Source: MED-G78 sp964343355 (GTDB taxonomy: Bacteria; Pseudomonadota; Gammaproteobacteria; Magnimaribacterales; D2472). From it: DNA of 12,604 nucleotides. A model generated the notes under the pieces. The model did not search any database and was not told the DNA's origin. It saw only the letters and a list, made by a program, of their open reading frames with translations. Position numbers and translations under genes: made by a program. The stretch lies in assembly GCA_964343355.1 (NCBI GenBank), contig CAYFJC010000031.1:1-12604 (forward strand), written 5' to 3'. Positions 1-6,203 of this stretch are shown piece after piece; positions within the stretch are counted from its first letter, which is position 1, and every line of letters starts with the position of its first letter.

Positions 1-1
1 A

Positions 2-868
2 GAAGTTCCTCAAGAAGAACTAATTTGGCAAGATCCTGTCCCTGAAGGTTCAACTAATTATGATGTTGATGCAGTTAAAGCGCATTTATTATCCAGCGAA
101 TTAACCATTCAAGAAATGGTAGAGACAGCATGGGCAAGCGCCTCAACCTATAGAGGTTCAGATATGAGAGGTGGAGCTAACGGCTCTCGAATAAGGCTAG
201 CTCCTCAAAAGGATTGGGAAATCAATAAACCAGAATCACTTCAAAAAGTATTAGCTGTTTACGAAGCTATTGCTGCTGAAACTGGATCATCTGTAGCTGA
301 TGTAATTGTATTAGCTGGTAATGTTGGAATAGAAAAAGCATCTGGAGCTAAAGTTCCATTTACACCTGGAAGAGGGGACGCATCTCAAGAACAAACCGAT
401 GTAGAATCTTTTGCTGCACTTGAGCCATTCTCTGATGCATTTAGAAATTTCCATAAAGCAGGAGTTGATGTAGCTGCTGAAGAAATTATGTTAGATAAAG
501 CGCAATTATTAGGCTTAACAGCACCCGAAATGACAGTTCTTGTTGGCGGAATGAGATCATTAGGAATTAGTTCAAGCGGACATGGCGTATTTACTAGTAA
601 TTCAAATGAACTATCCAATGATTATTTTAATACTTTATTAGATATGTCGGTTGAGTGGAAACCTAATGGAACTGGAAATTCATTTGAAGCATCAGATAGA
701 TCTTCTGGTGAGAAAATTAGAACTGCAACTAGAGCAGATCTTGTGTTTGGTTCTAATTCTCAACTTCGTGCTATTTGTGAAGTCTATGCAAGTAGTGATG
801 CTAATGAAAAATTCACATCTGATTTTATATCCGCATGGAATAAAGTAATGAGCAACGACCTTTTTTAG
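2..868 (+). CDS. katG: Catalase-peroxidase KatG, C-terminal part (5' truncated by window edge)
   Basis: KatG is a bifunctional heme enzyme that removes hydrogen peroxide by catalase and peroxidase reactions. The frame is open from base 2 and gives 288 residues before the TAG stop. The visible part begins with EVPQEELIWQDPVP, which in the family directly follows the 'RYLGP' segment, so the catalytic N-terminal domain with heme ligands and the Met-Tyr-Trp adduct lies outside the window. Family blocks seen in order are TAWASASTYRGSD, RGGANGSRIRLAPQKDWE, FTPGRGDASQEQTDVESF, SAPEMTVLVGG-like 'APEMTVLVGG', and the closing DLVFGSNSQLRAICEVY. This C-terminal domain has lost heme binding in the family but supports folding of the active site. 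An in-frame ATG at 116 is internal, not a start. The ending ('MSNDLF') is at the usual position, so the 3' end is intact. Confidence 0.97.
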   Translation, partial: EVPQEELIWQDPVPEGSTNYDVDAVKAHLLSSELTIQEMVETAWASASTYRGSDMRGGANGSRIRLAPQKDWEINKPESLQKVLAVYEAIAAETGSSVADVIVLAGNVGIEKASGAKVPFTPGRGDASQEQTDVESFAALEPFSDAFRNFHKAGVDVAAEEIMLDKAQLLGLTAPEMTVLVGGMRSLGISSSGHGVFTSNSNELSNDYFNTLLDMSVEWKPNGTGNSFEASDRSSGEKIRTATRADLVFGSNSQLRAICEVYASSDANEKFTSDFISAWNKVMSNDLF

Positions 869-884
869 TATTTAACTAAATTTA

Positions 885-909
885 TTCAAAATAAAGCATC
901 TTTTTTGAA
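885..909 (+). terminator. Weak AT-rich hairpin after katG, possible terminator
   Basis: A perfect 7-bp inverted repeat, TTCAAAA at 885-891 and TTTTGAA at 903-909, lies 16 bases after the katG stop; a smaller AAAG/CTTT hairpin (893-903) sits inside it next to a run of six T (901-906). The stem has a single G-C pair, so it would be a poor intrinsic terminator by standard rules. It is listed because it is the only candidate between katG and the Fur box. Confidence 0.25.
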
Positions 910-917
910 ATAAAAGG

Positions 918-946
918 TTGCATTCCTAGATGAGAATGATTATCAT
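918..946 (+). promoter_or_regulatory. Promoter-like hexamers overlapped by the Fur box
   Basis: TTGCAT at 918-923 (3 of 6 matches to the -35 consensus) is followed after 17 bases by TATCAT at 941-946 (5 of 6 matches to TATAAT). A transcript would begin near 953 and run through the inverted repeats ending at 1072. The -10 hexamer lies within the right half of the Fur-like palindrome, the typical geometry for iron-dependent repression. No protein gene follows on this strand before the convergent peptidase gene ends. The -35 match is weak, so the call depends mainly on geometry. Confidence 0.4.
931..945. promoter_or_regulatory. Fur box (near-consensus)
   Basis: TGAGAATGATTATCA matches the 7-1-7 Fur consensus TGATAATNATTATCA at all but one defined position, and the surrounding AATGATTATCATT (935-947) is a 13-base palindrome apart from its centre. 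Fur with ferrous iron represses transcription from such sites. The placement is odd: it is downstream of katG and in a convergent gap, so it is not the 5' region of any protein gene in the window. The simplest reading is control of a small RNA. Confidence 0.65.
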
Positions 947-952
947 TTACGC

Positions 953-1073
953 ACTCGAAGGTTGTTGTTTTAAGGTGTTGAGTTTCCCTTATCTACATAG
1001 AACCTTAAAAGTGTGTTTTGATGATCTCCTATAGAAATCAAAGCAAAGTTTCTCTAAAATGTAACCTTCGAGC
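953..1073 (+). ncRNA. Candidate structured small RNA under Fur control
   Basis: Three nested inverted repeats fit one multi-branch fold. Closing stem P1 pairs CTCGAAGGTT (954-963) perfectly with AACCTTCGAG (1063-1072) and extends inward by two wobble pairs. Inside it, hairpin P2 pairs TTTTAAGGT (968-976) with ACCTTAAAA (1002-1010), 9 bp with a 25-base loop. Hairpin P3 pairs 1014-1022 with 1037-1045, 9 pairs including one U-G. The wobble pairs form only on the + strand, which supports that orientation. The start would follow the Fur-overlapped -10 at 941-946. There is no clear intrinsic terminator: P1 is followed only by a pyrimidine-rich CCCTTTCTT. I do not recognise the RNA as a known family. 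It could instead be a processed katG 3' UTR or a chance structure. Confidence 0.4.
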
Positions 1074-1093
1074 CCTTTCTTAAATACTAATTG

Positions 1094-3241
1094 TTATCTA
1101 ACAATCTCCATTTCATTAATGAGCCTTGCATCTTCCTCAAAGACTTCTAATGTCCAAAGTAGATATCTAGAATCTACATGAATAGTTCTTGTTTCTGGTA
1201 CAAATTTATAATCAGAAATAATAGTTTCCAACATTCCATCAAAAGCTAATCCAACAAACTCGCCCCTAGCATTAATTGTTGAAGAGCCTGAGTTTCCATT
1301 GGTTATATCTAAATTAGAAATATAATTAACTGGAACACTTCCAATTGGATCAAACTTGTAGCTGCCATAGTTTTTATCATTGATTAATTTTAGTTGCTTT
1401 ACATCAACTTCAAATGGTGAAACTCCAGTATTTTTTTCAGCTATGCCTTCAAGTGTGGTGAAAGGTTTGTAGTAAATGCCATCATTCAATTCAACCCCCA
1501 TTACATTTCCAAAGGTAACTCTCAAGGTTCCATTAGCATCAGCATATATATCTTTACCCTGTGATTTATAAAATTTTCTAAGTGATTTTATAAAGACAGA
1601 TTTATTTTTTTGCTGCAAACTAGATCTAGCTTTGTTTTTCATTTCACGTTCCATTCCCTCATCAAACATATCTCTTGCAAGCATAATAAATGGATCTGAT
1701 GAACTCTTTAGCTCTTCAAGTGATGCATCCAATAAAGCAATTCTTTTAGTCATATCTAATAGATCTGATGGATATGAATACATACTATCAACCTTAGTAA
1801 CAGTTGCTTTATAAGGCTCATCTAATTTAAGTGCACTACTAAAAACTACTCGCCTATCTTTACTATCGACATCTCTATATCGATTTAATCTAAAAAGAAA
1901 GATACCTTTATCTACCTCTGCATCAAACCTGTACTCCATACCACGCATTCTATTAACCAACCTTTCGTAGTCTCTTTCTTGATAACCAGGCTCTCTTTCG
2001 TTATTAGGTTTGGTTTTTTCATAAGCATGTCTGTATAAACTTGCAGCGGTATTTAAGAGAGTTGATCCGCCATAATACATACTAGTTAAGCTTTCACTAT
2101 TTATCTCATTAGTAATCTCTAGCAATGCATCAAGAGCATCTTGCTCAGCAGAACTGCCATTCATCTCTATAAAATCAAGGAATTTATTCCAATTCTGTCT
2201 TTCTTGTTTAAGTAATTTAAAATTCTTAGCTCCCTCTATTTGCCCACTTATTTTTTTATAATAATTTTCAAATCCACTAATACTGCCTCTGTACTTTAGA
2301 GCTTTCTCTTCATCATCTTTAGTAAGGTCTCTCATTAAATCAATTCCTGATTTCAAATATTCAACATAATTTTCAAATCCAAACTGGACATCAAATCTTA
2401 TTTCCGGGTATGTTAAAAGCCTATTAGTTCTTCCTGGATAACCAGCTATCATTACAAAATCACCTTCTTTTACACCTCTTTTAGAGACCTTTAGAAAGTC
2501 CTCTGATTTGTATGGAACATTGTTCTCTGTATATTCTTTACTTTCATTCTCAGGGCTTACATAAGCTCTTAATAGAGCAAAGTCACCGGTATGCCTTGGA
2601 TACATCCAGTTATCTATTTCACCACCGTATTCACCAATTGATTGAGGTGGCGCATATACTAATCTCACATCTTTAATGATCATTTTTTTAATTAATTGAT
2701 AAGTTTCACCAGAATAAAAACTTCTCACTTCACACTGAAATTCTTCACTAGTTTCACAGCCCTTAATTAATTCTTTTCTATTGGATTGAATAATTTTATA
2801 TCTATCATTTTCAGATTCAGCTTGGCTAGCTCCCTCCAAGACTGCTGCAGTTACATTAGTACTCTCTTTGGTGATATAAACTCTAGCACCTGGTGCAGAT
2901 GGTGCTTCTTCATCTAAACTTCTTGCTAGAAATCCTGTTTTAAATAAATCTTCTTCCATTCTCTTAGCATTAAATTGAAGATAAGAGCCTTCAACACAAT
3001 GGTAGTTTGTAGCTATAAGGCCTGAATCAGATATAAATGCAGCTGAACAACCGCCAAGACTAACCATAGCGCTTAAAGGATGTTCAAATAAGTCACTAAA
3101 TTTCTTAATATTACCTTTAAATCCAGCTGCTCTAATATCTTTTTCAATATTTGGAAGCTGGGATGGCTCCCACATACCTTCATCTGCAAAAAGAGAATCA
3201 ATTGGTGTTAATAATAAAATAAAAAGAAAGAATCTAGTCAT
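1094..3241 (-). CDS. S46-family dipeptidyl-peptidase, DPP7-like specificity
   Basis: This is an exported serine exopeptidase of MEROPS family S46, which removes dipeptides from the N-termini of peptides in the periplasm or at the surface. The 715-residue length is normal for the family. Residues 1-19 form a signal peptide with a hydrophobic core (FFLFILLL). The chymotrypsin-like fold is split by a helical insert. Catalytic residues are visible as His81 in GLIATNYHCVEG, Asp220 in YPRHTGDFALLRAY and Ser651 in ITNGNSGSS. Eighteen residues after the serine, Gly669 in AFDGM aligns with the position that is Gly in DPP7 (hydrophobic P1) and Arg in DPP11 (acidic P1), so hydrophobic P1 preference is inferred. 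The motif reads GNSGSS where many members have GNSGSP. The ATG is preceded by AGGCGG, a fair ribosome site. The gene is monocistronic, divergent from cysE. Confidence 0.93.
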   Translation of the reverse strand: MTRFFLFILLLTPIDSLFADEGMWEPSQLPNIEKDIRAAGFKGNIKKFSDLFEHPLSAMVSLGGCSAAFISDSGLIATNYHCVEGSYLQFNAKRMEEDLFKTGFLARSLDEEAPSAPGARVYITKESTNVTAAVLEGASQAESENDRYKIIQSNRKELIKGCETSEEFQCEVRSFYSGETYQLIKKMIIKDVRLVYAPPQSIGEYGGEIDNWMYPRHTGDFALLRAYVSPENESKEYTENNVPYKSEDFLKVSKRGVKEGDFVMIAGYPGRTNRLLTYPEIRFDVQFGFENYVEYLKSGIDLMRDLTKDDEEKALKYRGSISGFENYYKKISGQIEGAKNFKLLKQERQNWNKFLDFIEMNGSSAEQDALDALLEITNEINSESLTSMYYGGSTLLNTAASLYRHAYEKTKPNNEREPGYQERDYERLVNRMRGMEYRFDAEVDKGIFLFRLNRYRDVDSKDRRVVFSSALKLDEPYKATVTKVDSMYSYPSDLLDMTKRIALLDASLEELKSSSDPFIMLARDMFDEGMEREMKNKARSSLQQKNKSVFIKSLRKFYKSQGKDIYADANGTLRVTFGNVMGVELNDGIYYKPFTTLEGIAEKNTGVSPFEVDVKQLKLINDKNYGSYKFDPIGSVPVNYISNLDITNGNSGSSTINARGEFVGLAFDGMLETIISDYKFVPETRTIHVDSRYLLWTLEVFEEDARLINEMEIVR

Positions 3242-3271
3242 GTCGCCGCCTATAAAAAATAATTAGACTCT

Positions 3272-3277
3272 ATTATA
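3272..3277 (-). promoter_or_regulatory. -10 box for the S46 peptidase gene
   Basis: Read on the minus strand this is a perfect TATAAT, placing the start of transcription near 3265 and giving an untranslated leader of about 24 bases before the ATG at 3241. No good -35 hexamer is visible 16-18 bases upstream. It is part of an 87-bp divergent promoter region shared with cysE. Confidence 0.5.
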
Positions 3278-3314
3278 TCCGTCTTTTATATAAATAATGC
3301 TTTCTAATCTAGTC

Positions 3315-3320
3315 TATAAT
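3315..3320 (+). promoter_or_regulatory. -10 box for cysE implying a leaderless mRNA
   Basis: A perfect TATAAT ends only eight bases before the cysE ATG (3329). Initiation at the usual 6-8 bases downstream would put the RNA start at or within a base or two of the ATG. The bases between (CGCTGATT) contain no Shine-Dalgarno sequence, consistent with leaderless translation. No convincing -35 hexamer is seen. Confidence 0.45.
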
Positions 3321-3328
3321 CGCTGATT

Positions 3329-4063
3329 ATGGATAGAGAACTTTGGAAAACAATAAAAGAAGAAATAGATCTTCGTATAGATGCCGAGCCTAGTCTTGGA
3401 CCATTTTTACATTCCTTAATATCCTCACAAGCAGATTTATTAGCTGCTGTCGCCTCCATATTATCTTCAAAACTCCATTCAGACGCACTTTCAGCAACTG
3501 ATATTAAAAAATTTATCTTAGAAGTTTATAGAGATTGCGAACATATAGAGTCAGCTCTTGAGCAAGATTTAATATTTTTTAAAGCTAATGATCCAGCTTG
3601 TGACTACTTATCTACCCCCTTGCTTTTTTATAAAGGCTTTTTAGGATTAGCTACTCACAGGGCAGCAAATTGTCTTTGGAATAATGACAGACACACAATG
3701 GCATTATTTTTTCAGAATAGAGCTTCAGAGGTTTTTGGTATAGATATACATCCAGCTGCCACTATTGCAGGCGGAGTCATGTTGGACCATGCTACCGGTA
3801 TTGTTATTGGTCAAACCTGTAACATCGAAACAGAAGTATCTATATTCCAAGGAGTAACGCTTGGAGGAACGGGTAATGAATCTGGAAAAAGACATCCTGA
3901 CGTCAAAAAAGGTGCAACTATATATGCTTCAAGTACAGTTTTAGGGAATATTGAAATTGGAGAAGGTTCAACCGTTGCTGCTGGAAGCTTGGTTTTAAAA
4001 AGTGTAAAACCCGGTCTTACTGTGGCTGGTATTCCTGCAAAAGACGTAACAAATTCTAATTAA
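3329..4063 (+). CDS. cysE: Serine O-acetyltransferase CysE, short C-terminus
   Basis: CysE transfers acetyl from acetyl-CoA to L-serine, giving O-acetylserine, the first committed step of cysteine synthesis in the cytoplasm. The N-terminal helical domain (about residues 1-135) includes the family block DPACDYLSTPLLFYKGF. The left-handed beta-helix domain of hexapeptide repeats (about 140-238) includes DIHPAATIAGGVMLDHATG. His154 (in DHATG) and Asp139 correspond to the catalytic His158/Asp143 pair of the E. coli enzyme, and His189 (KRHPD) to the second active-site histidine. At 244 residues it lacks most of the tail of the 273-residue E. coli protein, including the terminal Ile that docks into CysK, so it may not form the cysteine synthase complex. 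The start matches the family N-terminus and has no ribosome site. Its end overlaps the convergent gene at 4056 by 8 bases. Confidence 0.96.
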   Translation: MDRELWKTIKEEIDLRIDAEPSLGPFLHSLISSQADLLAAVASILSSKLHSDALSATDIKKFILEVYRDCEHIESALEQDLIFFKANDPACDYLSTPLLFYKGFLGLATHRAANCLWNNDRHTMALFFQNRASEVFGIDIHPAATIAGGVMLDHATGIVIGQTCNIETEVSIFQGVTLGGTGNESGKRHPDVKKGATIYASSTVLGNIEIGEGSTVAAGSLVLKSVKPGLTVAGIPAKDVTNSN

Positions 4064-5309
4064 TAGATTCTTTTAAAGTATATCTTTGTATAGGTATTCC
4101 AATGCCTATATATAGAACATTAATAAATGCATGAATCATTATAATTTGTGATGCAATTAACGTGCTGCTTACAGCACTTCCTGAAAATATAAGTAGAATT
4201 AAGCCTGATGATACAAACAACTGAGTATTAAAACTATTTTCTTTATTCTGAAGAATTGAAGACGTCAAAATAACAGTCAATAAAAATATTAATCCAAAAA
4301 TTGCAGTTTCTTGAAAAGTCTGACTTCCGGCTGTGAGTATTACAGAAGCTGCTAATATTACAATTGAAAAAATCTGAAAGACCCCAAATATTTTTTGCTC
4401 TTTACTTAATGGCGGATTATATTTCTCACTAATCATTGCTGGATTTTGGTTCAGTTTATTGTCAATAACATCATCAGGGCGCCAGCTAGTTGATCCGTAC
4501 CATATCTTAACTTTATCTCTAACTCTTTTTGTATGAATAGTATCTTGAACCATTTGATAAAAAACTTGGAAGTTTGCCCAAATTGGGTTCCAGCTATTTA
4601 GAGGTTTTACAGTTCCATAAATAGGTTTTATATCTGATCTTTCTGAAATATAAGTTCCAAACATTCTATCCCATATAATAAATACCCCACCATAGTTAGC
4701 ATCAATATATTCGGCATTTTTTGCATGATGGACTCCATGATTCATAGGAGTTATAAATATTTTTTCTAAAATTCCAAGATGACCAATATGTTTTGTATGA
4801 ACCCAAAATTGATATACAAGATTAACACCTGCAACTGTTACAAAAACCTCTCCTGGGACTCCTACCATTATCATTGGAATAAAAAATATCCATTTCCACA
4901 GCCAACCAGTGCTAGTTTGCCTTAATGCAGTCGAGAGATTATATTCCTCACCATGATGATGAACACTATGAGTTGCCCATAAAACTTTAATTTCATGATG
5001 CATTCTATGCATCCAATAGTAAGAAAGATCATACAAAAGAAAGCCTACAATCCATGTAATAGGACTATCAAGTGGAAGTAATTTTAGATTTAAATAAGAC
5101 CCAACATAAACAAATGCTGCTCCCTGCAACCCAATACCTAACATTGGAGGAAATCTACTAATAAGCCCCAATCCTAAGCTGGTAAAGGTATCACTAAGTT
5201 TATAATTATTTTTACCGACCTTTAATCCATAAAGATACTCAACTATTATTAATAGCAAAAAGACAGGCACAGCCAGAGTAATTATTATAGATTTATCAGT
5301 AATGATCAT
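4056..5309 (-). CDS. Alkylglycerol-monooxygenase-like sterol desaturase/fatty acid hydroxylase family membrane protein
   Basis: This is an integral membrane di-iron oxygenase of the fatty acid hydroxylase superfamily. Histidine clusters are complete: H101/H104/H105 (HRMHH), H114/H117/H118 (HSVHH), H171 (WVHTKH) and H191/H194/H195 (HGVHH). The segments HHHGEEYNLSTALRQ, NLVYQFWVHT and ANYGGVFIIWDRMFGTY closely follow alkylglycerol monooxygenase (AGMO/TMEM195), which cleaves ether lipids using tetrahydrobiopterin. Hydrophobic segments are at about 8-26, 45-72, 84-100, 136-160, and a further group of four at about 306-405 beyond the catalytic core. Substrate is not determined by sequence: ether lipid, sterol or fatty acyl chain are all possible, and no pterin gene is nearby. 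AAGGA lies 9 bases before the ATG. It is the last gene of the minus-strand block, 39 bases after the pantothenate kinase-like gene. Confidence 0.9.
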   Translation of the reverse strand: MIITDKSIIITLAVPVFLLLIIVEYLYGLKVGKNNYKLSDTFTSLGLGLISRFPPMLGIGLQGAAFVYVGSYLNLKLLPLDSPITWIVGFLLYDLSYYWMHRMHHEIKVLWATHSVHHHGEEYNLSTALRQTSTGWLWKWIFFIPMIMVGVPGEVFVTVAGVNLVYQFWVHTKHIGHLGILEKIFITPMNHGVHHAKNAEYIDANYGGVFIIWDRMFGTYISERSDIKPIYGTVKPLNSWNPIWANFQVFYQMVQDTIHTKRVRDKVKIWYGSTSWRPDDVIDNKLNQNPAMISEKYNPPLSKEQKIFGVFQIFSIVILAASVILTAGSQTFQETAIFGLIFLLTVILTSSILQNKENSFNTQLFVSSGLILLIFSGSAVSSTLIASQIIMIHAFINVLYIGIGIPIQRYTLKESIN

Positions 5310-5318
5310 GTTAAATTT

Positions 5319-5335
5319 TCCTTGGCAATATTATA
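5319..5335 (-). promoter_or_regulatory. Possible internal -10 and ribosome site before the AGMO-like gene
   Basis: In the 39-base gap on the minus strand, TATAAT (5330-5335) precedes AAGGA (5319-5323), which sits 9 bases before the ATG at 5309. A transcript from this -10 would start near 5323 and still contain the ribosome site. No good -35 is visible, so this may only be the ribosome site of a cotranscribed gene. Confidence 0.3.
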
Positions 5336-5348
5336 GATGAAAGTATGC

Positions 5349-6179
5349 CTATATATCTATAGATGCTAAGACACCAATAGCATTTCCAAATCCTCTATCT
5401 TCATGATAAACACCCTCTATGCCCGCTAAAGCTAACCGGTCATCGATACCTTTTTTAACTTCACTTAGCATGCTAGTTCTTCCTAAAAAATAAGCTTTAT
5501 TAGAGCCTATGAGTAGGGCATTTAGATAAGCAACAGTTCCTATTACCTCACCAACCATATTGCACAATGATGCAGATATATTTTCAATTGAATGATCAGA
5601 TGCATTTCGTGCTTTTGCAAAATTAGCTGCTGTAATTTCAGCATTGAGTTTTCCAATCTCATTTACAGCCTCACCTATCATGACATCTAAAATCTTTCGA
5701 TCTCCTTTTAATGCTAAATCGTTAATTTTAGTACCATTTGGATTCTTGATTATCAGATTTGATAGCCCCTCTAACATACCACCACCGACAGATATACCAC
5801 CTAGATGATTTGTTAAAGCATTTTGAATTTGAACACATGCTGTTCCAGTTCCTGAGCTAACCACAAGCGCAGATTCTTCTTCTATCTTGTACAAAGATCT
5901 TGCACCTTTACCAATTGCATCAATTTCATTAATTTTAGCAATAGGCACATCACAAATCTTATCAGGGAGGTCTGCAGATTTACCCCCTGTTACCCCTATA
6001 GAGTTAATTTCTTTAATATCAAGATTTAATTTTTGTAATACCTTAAGCACATGATTTTCTGTGAGATTAAAATCTCCATTTTCTTCATTAAAAGAAGAGG
6101 GGACGCTTAAATACTGAATAGAATTATCTTTTATTGCTAGATCTGTATTAGTAATACCAAAATCAAAAGCTACAATCAT
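5349..6179 (-). CDS. coaW: Type II pantothenate kinase-like protein (CoaW/PANK family)
   Basis: Type II pantothenate kinases phosphorylate pantothenate with ATP, the first step of coenzyme A synthesis. The 276 residues are close to the 267 of the Staphylococcus aureus enzyme and share its ASKHA-fold landmarks in order: N-terminal phosphate loop VAFDFGITNTDLAI (residues 3-16), GVTGGKSAD (62-70), INEIDAIGKGA with Glu85 at the place of the catalytic glutamate, SSGTGTACV (108-116), LGGISVGGGMLEGL (126-139), KGDRKILD (158-165), ITAANFAKA (182-190), VGEVIGTVAYLNA and the terminal GFGNAIGVLASI. Where the S. aureus enzyme has Arg before VGG, this protein has His125, so substrate binding may differ. 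Members outside Staphylococcus/Bacillus and eukaryotes are less familiar to me, and a related sugar or unknown kinase is an alternative. It lies 24 bases after the DUF305 gene, without a clear ribosome site. Confidence 0.75.
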   Translation of the reverse strand: MIVAFDFGITNTDLAIKDNSIQYLSVPSSFNEENGDFNLTENHVLKVLQKLNLDIKEINSIGVTGGKSADLPDKICDVPIAKINEIDAIGKGARSLYKIEEESALVVSSGTGTACVQIQNALTNHLGGISVGGGMLEGLSNLIIKNPNGTKINDLALKGDRKILDVMIGEAVNEIGKLNAEITAANFAKARNASDHSIENISASLCNMVGEVIGTVAYLNALLIGSNKAYFLGRTSMLSEVKKGIDDRLALAGIEGVYHEDRGFGNAIGVLASIDI

Positions 6180-6203
6180 ATTTCTATAGATTAACTACTT
6201 TAT

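Noticed and set aside
931..945. Fur box as an operator of katG
   Set aside because: The site lies 62 bases downstream of the katG stop, not upstream of its start, so direct control of katG transcription is implausible.
3242..3328. Shared operator in the divergent S46/cysE promoter region
   Set aside because: The gap contains the two -10 boxes but I found no palindrome or repeated motif of convincing length between them.
4089..4110. Inverted repeat TATAGGTA/TGCCTATA 26 bases after the cysE stop, possible terminator
   Set aside because: It has one wobble pair, no U-run after it, and lies fully within the coding sequence of the convergent AGMO-like gene, so a coding-constrained coincidence is at least as likely.
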